A DNA stretch of 64,000 nucleotides from CAYQVO01 sp964421085 (GTDB taxonomy: Bacteria; Bdellovibrionota_C; UBA2361; CAYQVO01): contig CAYQVO010000003.1 of assembly GCA_964421085.1 (NCBI GenBank), positions 69,920 to 133,919 of the forward strand, in the 5' to 3' direction. The stretch's first letter is position 1, and each line of letters opens with the position of its first letter. Under the pieces are notes generated by a model. It saw only the letters and a program-made list of their open reading frames with translations. It was not told where the DNA came from and did no database searches. This document shows, one piece after another, positions 18,306-27,726 of the stretch. The position numbers were made by a program, and so were the translations under genes.

Positions 18306-20250
18306 TCACCACTGTGCTCATTTCCAGAAGCTTCCTCCTCATGTTACTCATCTGCCCCAGCCCGAGATTCAGGAAAAGTTCATCAGGGCTCTGGGAATTC
18401 AAGGGACAATGCACGCGCGCACTCTTTACTCCCGATGTCCGGGCATCCCTTGTGCGCCCGAAGCGCCCCAGGAGCTGCTGGAGTTCAACAGGTTCATCGG
18501 GGCATCCATAAATATATCCCCGGTTCACCGTCTCAAGATCGATGCCGGAGTATGCTGCGCTGGTCACAACAAGCGCATTGACTCCGCCTTCAGCATAACC
18601 TTTTTCGAACTCCTCTATCGCTTCATTCCTCTGCCTCCCTGTCTGCTTCCCCGTGATGCAGGCCGCCCTGATGCCTTTCGCGTCCGGCAATGAGTTCAGG
18701 AAGTCGCGTATGAATAAGGCTTGTTCTACGCGGTCCGCGGCGATGATGCATTTTTCGCCGGGATTATCGTCGAGCATGTCGTTCAGCACCGTGATCATCC
18801 TCGCCATATACGGATGATCGTTCACACCATCGTCCAGAAGGGCCTGGCGCCATTCCTTTCGGGTTTCTTCACTTACATCCGCTTTCACATTGATTCGCAG
18901 CGCATCACGAGACACATCAAACATCGCCTGGTATGGAGTGCCCTTTGCGGCATTAAAGACAGCACTGCAATAATCCAGGTCATTATGTAAACGCGACAGA
19001 TAGAGCGGCTTCCCTTCCGCCTGGAACCTCAACAGTGAGGCGGCGACTGCCTCAAGGAAAAGGTAACGGCCGTAAGTAGTGAGATTACCCGCAAGTTGCT
19101 GGATATGCCGGTACTCATAGGCGGCGGATATCCTTTTCTTCCAGTCATCGCAATCCCTGACGTGCGCGATGAGCTTTTCACACATCCTTGCTCCGATAAT
19201 CGGGGTTCTGGTTTCCACCACCTCCGTCTGGTCCCCCTCTCCTTCCGAATCCTCGAAAGGAATCGCCTTCTGTTTCCTGCGTCTTGTTCCGCTTCTTTTT
19301 CCATCTCTTCCGGCCCTCTGGATTTTCTCCAGGCATTCAACAATCCAGGGGTTACGCTCGACTATTTTTTCAAGGATGGAAAATAGATTTTCCGCTGCCT
19401 GTGCCATATCCGACGCCGGTTCCACCCTTTCACGGACGATTTCAGGAAGGTGCTGCTCTTGCTGGTTCAACGCATAAAACTCGAAATTCCCTGTACGCTC
19501 CCGGACCCGCTTCCACTTCTCTATTGTCGCGGCGGGAGTCGCGGATAGAAAAAGAGTTGTAAGGCCCTTCACATTTTTGAGAAGAAATCGCACTTTTATG
19601 CAGGCATTCATCCGATCCGATTCATAGCCTTTCTTGATGCTTCCCTTTACGTCTCCTTCCGAAAAATGATGCGCCTCATCGTGGATCTCAGCTCCCACCC
19701 TGTCGAGCGGGATCAGGCCCTCTTTCATGTCGTTCGCGACACGCTCCGCAGTGCCAATCACAACAAGAGGTCCCTCTCTTTTGTACACGAGCCCGCGATC
19801 CTTCGGTGAAAGGCTCGAGAGAAAGACGATATCCTCTTTTTGTATATCCAGAAACTGTCTTGCGCGGTCGAAGGTCTGCCTTACAGTTGTCAGGCGATCC
19901 GTCATGTAAAGAGAAATTCCCCCGCGGCTGTATGTCAGCGCGCAGAGCATCAGGGCGATAATCGTCTTACCGCTCTGAGGCGGCGCCCATACATAATGAG
20001 ACCCGCGGCCCTCGAGAACGTAAGACATCTGTATGACCTGCGCCAGATTTGATTCGAGTTCAGCCTGATTCACGGGCAGGGTATGAAAGTCGATCAGCTT
20101 GACCAGTTCGGCGTGAGGTTCGGGGAGAAACGGGAGAGTGAGATTCAGGGCGGAGACAGAAACTTGAACAGGTTCTTGAGCGTTTCCCAGAACGGATTCC
20201 GCAACGTCGAAAGGAAGGGCAGTTGTTATCAGTTCTTTACGACTAAGCAT
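18292..20250 (-). CDS. SF2 helicase, Hef/FANCM-like
   Basis: 652 residues. Two RecA-like domains are split by a helical insert of about 200 residues. Walker A is APPQSGKT (89-96), motif II is a DEAH-type box HDEAHHF (190-196), motif III is LSATPA (235-240) and motif VI is QQLLGRFGRT (591-600). Residues about 310-345 are a highly charged insert (RRRKQK followed by acidic residues). The C-terminal RecA domain has the Hef/Mph1-like pattern with GKQTGRQRNEAIEEFEKG and TSAAYSGIDL. An ATP-driven branched-DNA translocase is inferred. It begins 11 bases after the exonuclease gene and overlaps recJ by 14 bases, so the three proteins are probably made together. Confidence 0.8.
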   Translation of the reverse strand: MLSRKELITTALPFDVAESVLGNAQEPVQVSVSALNLTLPFLPEPHAELVKLIDFHTLPVNQAELESNLAQVIQMSYVLEGRGSHYVWAPPQSGKTIIALMLCALTYSRGGISLYMTDRLTTVRQTFDRARQFLDIQKEDIVFLSSLSPKDRGLVYKREGPLVVIGTAERVANDMKEGLIPLDRVGAEIHDEAHHFSEGDVKGSIKKGYESDRMNACIKVRFLLKNVKGLTTLFLSATPAATIEKWKRVRERTGNFEFYALNQQEQHLPEIVRERVEPASDMAQAAENLFSILEKIVERNPWIVECLEKIQRAGRDGKRSGTRRRKQKAIPFEDSEGEGDQTEVVETRTPIIGARMCEKLIAHVRDCDDWKKRISAAYEYRHIQQLAGNLTTYGRYLFLEAVAASLLRFQAEGKPLYLSRLHNDLDYCSAVFNAAKGTPYQAMFDVSRDALRINVKADVSEETRKEWRQALLDDGVNDHPYMARMITVLNDMLDDNPGEKCIIAADRVEQALFIRDFLNSLPDAKGIRAACITGKQTGRQRNEAIEEFEKGYAEGGVNALVVTSAAYSGIDLETVNRGYIYGCPDEPVELQQLLGRFGRTRDARTSGVKSARVHCPLNSQSPDELFLNLGLGQMSNMRRKLLEMSTVVNDRV

Positions 20251-20261
20251 CGCGCACCCCG

Positions 20262-22061
20262 CTAGACATTAAGACGAAGATAAAGAGATGGAACACCAGC
20301 CGGATTCAGCTTCTCCACAATAAGATTTATGCGCGCAATCAGGACAGGCAGAGGAGAATCACGATCGTCGAAGAGACAGGAAAGAAACTCGCGCTGAACT
20401 CTCTGAAGTCTCTCCATTGACTCGACGAGGTTCAATGAGAGATTCCTTCCGCTCCCCGAGCGTGAGGCGCCATCCCTGACGTACACTGTCCCGTACTCAC
20501 TCCTGTTATCGTATGGAAGCGCTCCATCGAGAAGCAGTTCCTTGATGTGAAAAAGAAGCGCGGTCCTGTCGCCAATAACTTCGCCGAGAACTTTCCGGCC
20601 TTCTATTTTCTCAGCCAGTTCTCTCTCCGCTTTCCCGAGCAGAAGTTCGGGTGTCTCGGAATCGAGACTTACTCCGGCTTTTTCTTCAAGGGCCCTGAGG
20701 TACTCATAGACCGCCCATGTCGCTTCGAGATCGTGACAAAGGTAATCCTGCTGTTCCGCGCTGAGCGGACGGGCGGACCAGTCTCCTGTCTGAACTTCCC
20801 TGTCCTTGCTCATGCCGAGATCAGTGACCCATCGTGCAAGGGACTCCAGGGAAAAGCTGCAGATTTCGGGAACGAGCCTCTGACTCATCGCGTACGTGTC
20901 TTCATGAGCCCCGAGTTTAAACCCGCGATCCCCGAGAACTCCTTTGTCGAACTTCGCATAGTGAAGGATCTTTCGCGGCTTGGGGGCGGCTAGAAACGCT
21001 GCGAGGGATTTTCCGTCAATTTCTCCTTTTTCAACTGCCTGCAGATCGATTATGTATCCCGTTCCAGCGAGAGGATCCCCAAGCCCGATGACTTCCGCCC
21101 TCTGGGTCGAAAGGGCCGGTCCCACTGTTTCAGTATCAAGGCTTACGACAGGATTTCCGCGAATACGTTCCAGCATCTCGTCGAAAGCTTTCTGCGCGTC
21201 GACAAGAACAGGTCGCCATTGATATTCCCTTCGCGCCTGCCGGAGCACTTCCTTACAAGGAACCTTGAATTCTTCCCTGCTCTTCGAGAGCTTATGAACT
21301 GTCAATGAAATGCGAATACTTCCGTTTTTTCCCGCCGTTTTCACCAGATGACCTGCGGCGTCGACAATCTCGCCTTCAACCGGGAGTCCCGCGGACCTTT
21401 CGTTCATCGATGCGAAAATGCTCTGTCTGCCGTCACTGAGTTTGAACCCGAAGGCGCCATTCGAAGCCTGCACGACAAGGCCTTTGATCTTCACGGGACG
21501 GCGAGGACTGGAATCTACGAAAGGAGCGTCTATCTCTGAAAGAGAAATAACCTTCACCTGTCTTCGTACAGGCTTGATCTCGATGTGCCTGGGTTCCTGG
21601 TTTCCTTTTCCCCCGCGCGCTATTTCGCCCAAAGAGATTTTCTCTTCGAAGGGCACCGCTTCAAGCGTCTCAATGTTCGCGTTCCGAGGCACTGCCGCGG
21701 GTCCTGCGTTGACCAGAACAAATGCATCCAGAAATTCTTCGCTCCACTCCGGCAGGATTACCTGCCCGTTTTCGTCCGCAAGCGGCCTTGATGCTTCACA
21801 TACAGCCTTTGAATAGTCTTCATCGCTCAGGTACGCGCGGATTACGCTCTCATCAATATGCACACGGCATCCATGTGCCGGTACGAATTTAAAAACTCTT
21901 TCCGCCCCCTCCCTCGTCATAAGAGAAGGATCGTCCCCTCTCAGGCATTCCCCCCTGAATTTTTCGAACTCCGCAATCTGATGAGAAGATGGGGATGGAG
22001 AAACGCTCCTTTGATCAGGAATCAGGCCTGGAAGACGCGGTTGATCCGACTTGGACAGCAT
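20262..22061 (-). CDS. OB-fold plus DEDDy 3'-5' exonuclease protein
   Basis: 599 residues. Residues about 50-120 form an unassigned domain. Residues about 188-258 read as an OB-fold nucleic-acid-binding barrel (VKIKGLVVQASNGAFGFKL, then the GEIVDAAGHLV strand). Residues about 300-455 are a DnaQ/PolA-like exonuclease: SLDTETVG (D309, E311), LHYAKFD (D372) and DYLCHDLEATW (Y440, D444), so all four acidic residues and the DEDDy tyrosine are present. No polymerase domain follows; the last 140 residues are helical. It is the first gene of the exonuclease-helicase-recJ cassette. A role in trimming 3' DNA or RNA ends during repair is inference. Confidence 0.8.
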   Translation of the reverse strand: MLSKSDQPRLPGLIPDQRSVSPSPSSHQIAEFEKFRGECLRGDDPSLMTREGAERVFKFVPAHGCRVHIDESVIRAYLSDEDYSKAVCEASRPLADENGQVILPEWSEEFLDAFVLVNAGPAAVPRNANIETLEAVPFEEKISLGEIARGGKGNQEPRHIEIKPVRRQVKVISLSEIDAPFVDSSPRRPVKIKGLVVQASNGAFGFKLSDGRQSIFASMNERSAGLPVEGEIVDAAGHLVKTAGKNGSIRISLTVHKLSKSREEFKVPCKEVLRQARREYQWRPVLVDAQKAFDEMLERIRGNPVVSLDTETVGPALSTQRAEVIGLGDPLAGTGYIIDLQAVEKGEIDGKSLAAFLAAPKPRKILHYAKFDKGVLGDRGFKLGAHEDTYAMSQRLVPEICSFSLESLARWVTDLGMSKDREVQTGDWSARPLSAEQQDYLCHDLEATWAVYEYLRALEEKAGVSLDSETPELLLGKAERELAEKIEGRKVLGEVIGDRTALLFHIKELLLDGALPYDNRSEYGTVYVRDGASRSGSGRNLSLNLVESMERLQRVQREFLSCLFDDRDSPLPVLIARINLIVEKLNPAGVPSLYLRLNV

Positions 22062-22242
22062 GAAGAGCCCCTGATGCGGTTACGAAAATACAGATCCTAA
22101 GTTATCAGGAAGTGGAATCGTAAGTAAGGGGCGGCAAAAACCCTTCAAATCCGGCGAAAACCCGCAGGTTTATTTTTTCTCCTCTGCTGAAAGCCGCCTC
22201 GTACAGCTTCACGGTGTTTCATTCAAGATTAAAATGCCGGTT

Positions 22243-23730
22243 CTATCTCCTCAAAGCTTCCAGGGACTTGACCTGTCCCTGTCTCGAAAGATCTATAGAT
22301 TCCCCCAGTATACGGGCGAGTTCCTGAGGCGCGTGAAATCCCATTGAATTTTCAGCGGCGACGAAGTCGAGCCTCCACTGCGCAGCCCTCTGCAGCTCGC
22401 CAGTCTCTTTCAGCACAGTCGTCATATCCCTGCCCGTGTCTGCGCGGAGTGCTTTTACTGCATCTATGAGATCCACGGCGGCATTTCCGGCACGCTGCAA
22501 AAGAGCGTAATGCCTGTCCTGGGTCGCCTCGACACGGTTTTTAAGCTCGTCCTCCGGATATGGATGACAGGTCTGACAGGACCGATTGATCATATGAAGC
22601 GGACTTTTCACCCAGTGTTCGGACACTTTCATGGCGCCTTCCCGCTTGTAGGGCATGTGGCAGTCGGCGCACGCGACCCCGCTCTTTGCGTGGATCCCCT
22701 GACTCCACACTTCAAATTCCGGATGCTGGGCCTTTAAAAGCTCCATACCTGTTTCCGCATGTGTCCAGTCTTTGAACCTCTGCCCTGGAGGCATTTCGAG
22801 ATTGTTGTAGGCGGCCTCGATCTCTTCGACCTTCAATCCCCTGTCCCACGGGAAAAATATGGCAGCCCCCTTGCCGCAGAAGTACTCCACATGGCACTGC
22901 GCGCATACATAGGAGCGTATCTCCTGCCGCATGCCGTCGGCATTTGGGTCGTACGGCTTTGATCGATCACCGGCTCTCCACCGTTCGATACTCGGCAGAT
23001 GAGGAGCAGGCGCTCCGCTTTCGGCAAATGCGCGTATTCCGTTTATGAATCCGGGACGTGTCACCCGGAGCTCCATATTTTCCGGACTATGGCAGTCGAC
23101 ACATGAGACCGGATGAGGCTTTCCTTTCCGGCCGTCTACTACGCTCACATCTCCCAGTTCCCGGTGCGCATCCCAGTAATTCATCCGACCCACCAGTTCC
23201 AGACCTTTTTGAATCTGCTCCGCTTCGGAGCCGTCCGGCAGCGCCGCTTCTCCTTTCGCCCGGTAAAGAGGCATTATCGAAGCGTGACAATGCAGGCAGT
23301 TTCCGGACTGCTTCGCCTCTGAAGGAACATTTCTTTTCGTCACCTCCTGATCAATCAGCATGAATGCGTGGCCTCTGCGATCCCGGTAGTCGATCGCAAA
23401 CAAATATCCCTCAAAAATTCTCGTAAGCCACGGATCCTTTTCGGCCTTCTGCGGCGGCACCACGCCTTCCGAACCTATCCCTCCTCCGTATTTCGTTCTG
23501 CCCGGCTCGGCGGTTCTCAGGTACCCATCGTACTGGCGAGGCCAGTTCCTGCCCCACACAGCGGCATCGACCGTATTTTCATCCACATTCACAAATTTGA
23601 CATATGTGTTCATCGCTTCCTGCCTGCGCTCGATAATATTAACAAGCAGCGCAGTGACGCCGGCGGTAAGCAGCGCGACCAGACCGATGACAGCGGCAAG
23701 GATGACGGCTTTTCGTGTATTGTCTTTCAT
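22243..23730 (-). CDS. nrfA: Ammonia-forming pentaheme nitrite reductase, CXXCH catalytic-site variant
   Basis: Reduces nitrite to ammonium with six electrons in the periplasm. 495 residues with an N-terminal signal anchor (about 8-32). Five heme motifs: CLHCH (145), CVDCH (210), CAQCH (276), CADCH (354) and CQTCH (385). CAQCHVEYF is the NrfA heme 3/calcium-site signature, and QGIHAKSGVACADCHMPY carries the active-site His (347). The first, catalytic heme is CXXCH where E. coli NrfA has CXXCK; this variant is known in some NrfA lineages. It begins 16 bases after nrfH, as the last gene of the unit. Confidence 0.94.
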   Translation of the reverse strand: MKDNTRKAVILAAVIGLVALLTAGVTALLVNIIERRQEAMNTYVKFVNVDENTVDAAVWGRNWPRQYDGYLRTAEPGRTKYGGGIGSEGVVPPQKAEKDPWLTRIFEGYLFAIDYRDRRGHAFMLIDQEVTKRNVPSEAKQSGNCLHCHASIMPLYRAKGEAALPDGSEAEQIQKGLELVGRMNYWDAHRELGDVSVVDGRKGKPHPVSCVDCHSPENMELRVTRPGFINGIRAFAESGAPAPHLPSIERWRAGDRSKPYDPNADGMRQEIRSYVCAQCHVEYFCGKGAAIFFPWDRGLKVEEIEAAYNNLEMPPGQRFKDWTHAETGMELLKAQHPEFEVWSQGIHAKSGVACADCHMPYKREGAMKVSEHWVKSPLHMINRSCQTCHPYPEDELKNRVEATQDRHYALLQRAGNAAVDLIDAVKALRADTGRDMTTVLKETGELQRAAQWRLDFVAAENSMGFHAPQELARILGESIDLSRQGQVKSLEALRR

Positions 23731-23746
23731 AACGATTCCCTTTTCA

Positions 23747-24196
23747 TCACTTCATTGCTCCATGACCGGAGCCCCGGTGGCAATGGACGCATCTCACGGC
23801 ATTTTCCGCCCAGGTGCTCCCCTGGACGATTTCATGGACGAAATCTCCGTGACACCGCAGACAGTTATCCTGCAGTATCCGGCTGTTTTTCTCCTTTATC
23901 ATTATCGGTTCGTGGAAGTCCTGAAGTGTAAATCCTTTTGAGTGATAATATCCGTTCATTCCCTTTGCGATATACTTCTGAGGAAAATGCGGAGGAACGT
24001 GACAGTCGTTGCACACAGCCGCTGAATGATGAGGTCCTTTGCGCCACGAATCATACTGATCGTTCATTATGTGGCAGTTTGCGCAGATCTCCGGCTCATT
24101 CGAGAGATAGGAGAATCCTTCCGCGTACTGGAAAGTGAAAATCCCGATTCCGGCGCCGATCCCGATGAGAATGGCAAGGGCGATGAGGAATTTCAT
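23747..24196 (-). CDS. nrfH: NrfH, membrane tetraheme quinol dehydrogenase
   Basis: 149 residues of the NapC/NirT family. One N-terminal membrane helix (about 3-24) is followed by four CXXCH motifs: CANCH-IM, CNDCH, CLRCH and CVHCH. The Met after the first heme fits the NrfH-type axial ligand pattern. It takes electrons from menaquinol and passes them to NrfA. Its ATG overlaps the stop of the upstream sensor kinase by 4 bases, which suggests coupled translation and ties the kinase to nitrite ammonification. Confidence 0.94.
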   Translation of the reverse strand: MKFLIALAILIGIGAGIGIFTFQYAEGFSYLSNEPEICANCHIMNDQYDSWRKGPHHSAAVCNDCHVPPHFPQKYIAKGMNGYYHSKGFTLQDFHEPIMIKEKNSRILQDNCLRCHGDFVHEIVQGSTWAENAVRCVHCHRGSGHGAMK

Positions 24197-26394
24197 GATT
24201 TATGCTTCCGTCTCCATTTCTCGAAAATCGGCTCAAGCTTTTCCAGCTCCACAGGCTTTACCAGATGCTCATCGAAACCTGCGGCCTGCGCCCTCGCTTT
24301 ATCCCGCTCCTGTCCATACCCTGTGACCGCAACAAGAAAGCACCCGGGCAGTTTCAACTCCGTCCTTATTCGTCTCGCGACCTCATAACCATCGAGACCC
24401 GGAAGTCCTATATCCAGCAGCACTATCTCCGGTTTAAAGGACGCGGCTTCATCGATCGCATCGAATCCATCGTACACGACTTCCACTTCGTTTCCCGCAT
24501 TCTGGAGGAGCAGCGAAAGCATCGCGGCGATATCCCGGTTATCTTCGACAATAAGAATACGGATTGAATTCTCCGAGGCTTTTCCCGGCGCGCCGCCGGC
24601 GGCATCTCTTTTTTCGGCGAGTGGAAGTCTCACTACGAACTCGCTCCCCTTTCCTGTTCCCTCGCTCGCGACGGAGACGCTTCCCCCGTGAAGTTCCGTA
24701 AGCCTCTGAACCAGATTCAATCCAAGCCCCAGACTACCCTGTCTCCCGTGCTGCGCGCTGCTAATCTGCCCGAACAATTCGAAAATCTGAGACTGCCTTT
24801 CAGGATCTATTCCGATGCCGGTGTCTTTTACAGTGATCAGCCCGTATTCATGATCGGAGGAAGCGGCAACGTCGATCGATCCCCCCTGGCGGGTGTATTT
24901 TGCCGCGTTCGAGACGAGATTAACGAGGACCTGTTCCAGCCGGGAACGATCTCCCCATATATTTACCCCCGCCGGCGGGTAACTGACAGTGAGGCTTATA
25001 CCTCTGGACTCGACGTCGCCTTTCACCTCCTCCAGGGTACTTCTGACAAGAGATGCCAGATCGACACTCTCCTTTTTCAGCTCGAGCTTCCCGCGGACTA
25101 TACGCGACACATCGAGCAGATCGTCGAGAAGTTCGTTAAGCTGCACTGTCTGCTGCTCGAGAGAGTCCTGGATCCATTCGCGCTTTTCCTGCATTTCGGG
25201 CTTCCGCAGGAGTCTCAGTCCGCTAACGATCGCCGCCAGAGGGTTTCTCATTTCGTGGCCAAGCATCGCCAGAAAGTCGTCTTTGCGGCGGTTCAGTTCC
25301 CGAAGCTGCGCATAAAGCCTGCTGTTCTCCACGGCAATCGACGCCTGTCTTCCAAGCTCCTGCGCCAGATGGAAGTCTTCCTGCTGAAACGCCCGCACAT
25401 TGCCCGAGATAAAGAAGCTTAGCGCTCCAAAAATACGGTTTCCTTTCCGCAGGGGCACACACATTCCGGCACGGGGATCCAGTTCTTTCAGTATCCTTTC
25501 ATGCTGGGAGGGTGGGGCAACACAGTTCAAAAGGAGTTCACACGGCTCCTGAATCATGAAAGATTCTCCCTCTCGAAGAACTTTTGTCAGCATACCCTGC
25601 ATATCCCAGGCCGGGGGGCACTTTTTCGCGAGATGCCCCAGCATCCTCTCCTTCTCCAGATTTACATGTGCCCACGCCGTCCGCTGTATCTGACCCTGCT
25701 CGTCGAGAATATCCGCGATACACCACTCCCCAAGAGCTGGAATCGAAATTCCGGCAAGCTGACGCATCGTGCTTTCAAGATCGACAATGTTGGCGAGCAG
25801 CGTTCCTGCATCGGCGAGGAAGCGGGTATTTTCTCCCGCCCGCTCATGGGCGGCCCTCACTCTGATTGACATGATGCCGAAAGAGACCTCCTCCGCAAGC
25901 TCGGAAAGAAAAGGAACATTATCCTCGCCAAACCCGTCCGCTTCCGATGAATAAATGATTATCGCGCCAAAAGCTTTCCCTTCCTCAATAAGCGGAAAAG
26001 CCGCTGAGGAAGCGAAGCCCCGCCGGACAGCTTCATTCTCACATGGAGCGGGCCGTGGATCCTCTCTCATGCTGCCGCTGATGCACGGTTCGGCTGTGCG
26101 AATCGCGGTCCCAGCCGGCCCCCGCCCTGTGTCGGTATCCGCCCATGTGATTTTAAGAGTTTCAAGATATCCCTCCTCGAATCCCGCGTGAGCCACGGGC
26201 CGGACTGATTTTTCGTCGTCATTCTCAGCGTAACCTATCCACACCAGAGAGTGTTCGCACCCTTCGACGATAATCCTGCACACCTCCTGCAGATACTCGT
26301 ATTCATTCTTCGAATGAATCATGGCGCGGGTGCTCCTGCTCTGCGCCTTGAATGTCCTTTTCATCCGGTCGAGATCTGTTTCCTTTCCGGGCAT
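24193..26394 (-). CDS. Hybrid sensor histidine kinase (GAF-GAF-HisKA-HATPase-REC)
   Basis: 733 residues without membrane segments. GAF domain 1 at about 30-180 contains TDTGRGPAGTAIRT, and GAF 2 lies at about 190-355. The HisKA phospho-acceptor H380 sits in MLGHEMRNPL. The ATPase shows N-box NLVSNAAKY, DTGIGID and SLGLGLNLV. The C-terminal receiver has IVEDNRD and phospho-acceptor D661 in LLDIGLPG, then K in EHLVKPVEL. No output DNA-binding domain is present, so it must act through another partner. It lies 3 bases after larC and overlaps nrfH by 4 bases. The input signal is unknown; redox state or a small ligand through GAF is a guess. Confidence 0.9.
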   Translation of the reverse strand: MPGKETDLDRMKRTFKAQSRSTRAMIHSKNEYEYLQEVCRIIVEGCEHSLVWIGYAENDDEKSVRPVAHAGFEEGYLETLKITWADTDTGRGPAGTAIRTAEPCISGSMREDPRPAPCENEAVRRGFASSAAFPLIEEGKAFGAIIIYSSEADGFGEDNVPFLSELAEEVSFGIMSIRVRAAHERAGENTRFLADAGTLLANIVDLESTMRQLAGISIPALGEWCIADILDEQGQIQRTAWAHVNLEKERMLGHLAKKCPPAWDMQGMLTKVLREGESFMIQEPCELLLNCVAPPSQHERILKELDPRAGMCVPLRKGNRIFGALSFFISGNVRAFQQEDFHLAQELGRQASIAVENSRLYAQLRELNRRKDDFLAMLGHEMRNPLAAIVSGLRLLRKPEMQEKREWIQDSLEQQTVQLNELLDDLLDVSRIVRGKLELKKESVDLASLVRSTLEEVKGDVESRGISLTVSYPPAGVNIWGDRSRLEQVLVNLVSNAAKYTRQGGSIDVAASSDHEYGLITVKDTGIGIDPERQSQIFELFGQISSAQHGRQGSLGLGLNLVQRLTELHGGSVSVASEGTGKGSEFVVRLPLAEKRDAAGGAPGKASENSIRILIVEDNRDIAAMLSLLLQNAGNEVEVVYDGFDAIDEAASFKPEIVLLDIGLPGLDGYEVARRIRTELKLPGCFLVAVTGYGQERDKARAQAAGFDEHLVKPVELEKLEPIFEKWRRKHKS

Positions 26395-26397
26395 CTT

Positions 26398-27600
26398 TTA
26401 TCTCTTCAAAAGCGGGCCGGCAGCCGACGACCAGTACGCTGCCATTGCGGCATCGTGAACTTCCTTTACGGCGGCGTTGCTTTTCCCGGCAGCTTCCAGG
26501 CAATCGGCGAACTCCGCCTGTGCATTCAATATCTCTCCTTTTTCACTCGCGACCTTTATCCTGATTTCGCCGTACCTGGTTGAAACCACCTTATGAACGC
26601 GTTCCAGACAGTGCCGCTTTGCTTTGTGGACACGAAGTCCCAGTGTCGAAGTCTCCCGGAATACAATCCTGGAGAGCGCCTCCACATCCTTTTCCCCGCA
26701 CATCAACTGCAGAAGAAATCCAGGCCTGCTCTTTTTCATCTGGACAGGGACGACGAAAACATCAAGGGCCCCCTGCTCCAGAAGCTGCTCGAACACCCGC
26801 TCAAAATACTGCGGATTCATATCGTCCACATTGGTTTCAATGACGCAGACTTCGCTCTCTGTCCCTTCTCCGCCGTCTTCCCCGATCACGGCGCGAAGCA
26901 CGTTCGGAAACGGAAGTTCATAAGATCCGGCGCCGTGTCCAACTGCATTCACTGTAAACGAAGGCATCGGTCCAAACGAATCGGCGATACCCGCAAGAAT
27001 CGCAGCGCCAGTCGGCGTCACAAGCTCCTTTTCCACTCCGCACTGACGAAGCGGCATGCCCTTCATCAGGAGAAGGGCTGCAGGAGCGGGCAGCGGAAGC
27101 TCGCCATGAGCGCAGTGAACTGTCCCGGTGAATGTCGGGAGGGGACCTGCAATAACTCTGTCGATGCGAAGCTGCTCGAGACATATCGCCGTTCCAACTA
27201 TATCGACGATGGCGTCGACGGCTCCCACTTCATGAAAGTGCACCTCTTCAATGCTGCATCCATGCACGGCCGCCTCCGCCTCGCCAAGCAGGTTGAAGAT
27301 CCTGATTGAAGTTTCCTTCACATACTGCCGGAGATTCGCTTCTTCAATAAGGGCAATTATGCGGGAAAGGCCCCGGTGGTGATCGTGAGAATATGGATCC
27401 GTCCCGTCAAGGACTTCGAACCTCGAAGCCGCGATGCCTTTGCTTTTCGTCCTGGAAAGAGAAATTTCCGGAACAGGCGATATGCCAAGCTTTCCAATGC
27501 CCTCGATAAGAGTCTCGATGTCCGCTCCCGCATCCAGAAGGGCGCCGACTATCAAGTCGCCGCTTGCGCCCGAAAAGCAGTCGAGATAGAGGATCCGCAT
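26398..27600 (-). CDS. larC: Nickel-pincer cofactor biosynthesis protein LarC, single uninterrupted chain
   Basis: Inserts nickel into the dithiolated pincer nucleotide as a CTP-dependent cyclometallase. 400 residues, beginning MRILYLDCFSGASGDLIVGALLDAG, which is the family hallmark, with His-rich stretches such as DPYSHDHHRG and VHFHEVGAVDAIVDIVG. In Lactobacillus plantarum the gene is split and needs a ribosomal frameshift; here it is one open frame. It follows larB after 126 bases and precedes the sensor kinase by 3. Confidence 0.92.
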   Translation of the reverse strand: MRILYLDCFSGASGDLIVGALLDAGADIETLIEGIGKLGISPVPEISLSRTKSKGIAASRFEVLDGTDPYSHDHHRGLSRIIALIEEANLRQYVKETSIRIFNLLGEAEAAVHGCSIEEVHFHEVGAVDAIVDIVGTAICLEQLRIDRVIAGPLPTFTGTVHCAHGELPLPAPAALLLMKGMPLRQCGVEKELVTPTGAAILAGIADSFGPMPSFTVNAVGHGAGSYELPFPNVLRAVIGEDGGEGTESEVCVIETNVDDMNPQYFERVFEQLLEQGALDVFVVPVQMKKSRPGFLLQLMCGEKDVEALSRIVFRETSTLGLRVHKAKRHCLERVHKVVSTRYGEIRIKVASEKGEILNAQAEFADCLEAAGKSNAAVKEVHDAAMAAYWSSAAGPLLKR

Positions 27601-27726
27601 CTGTGTAACTTAAAACCGCGTGGGTATAAAGGCAAGCGACTCGACCCTGGCAGAGAAGCCGCGCTGATGCGGAAAGAGCCGTTCTCCTGCTGCACGTCCC
27701 GTCTCTGACTGTTACGCGAGTCTCAT

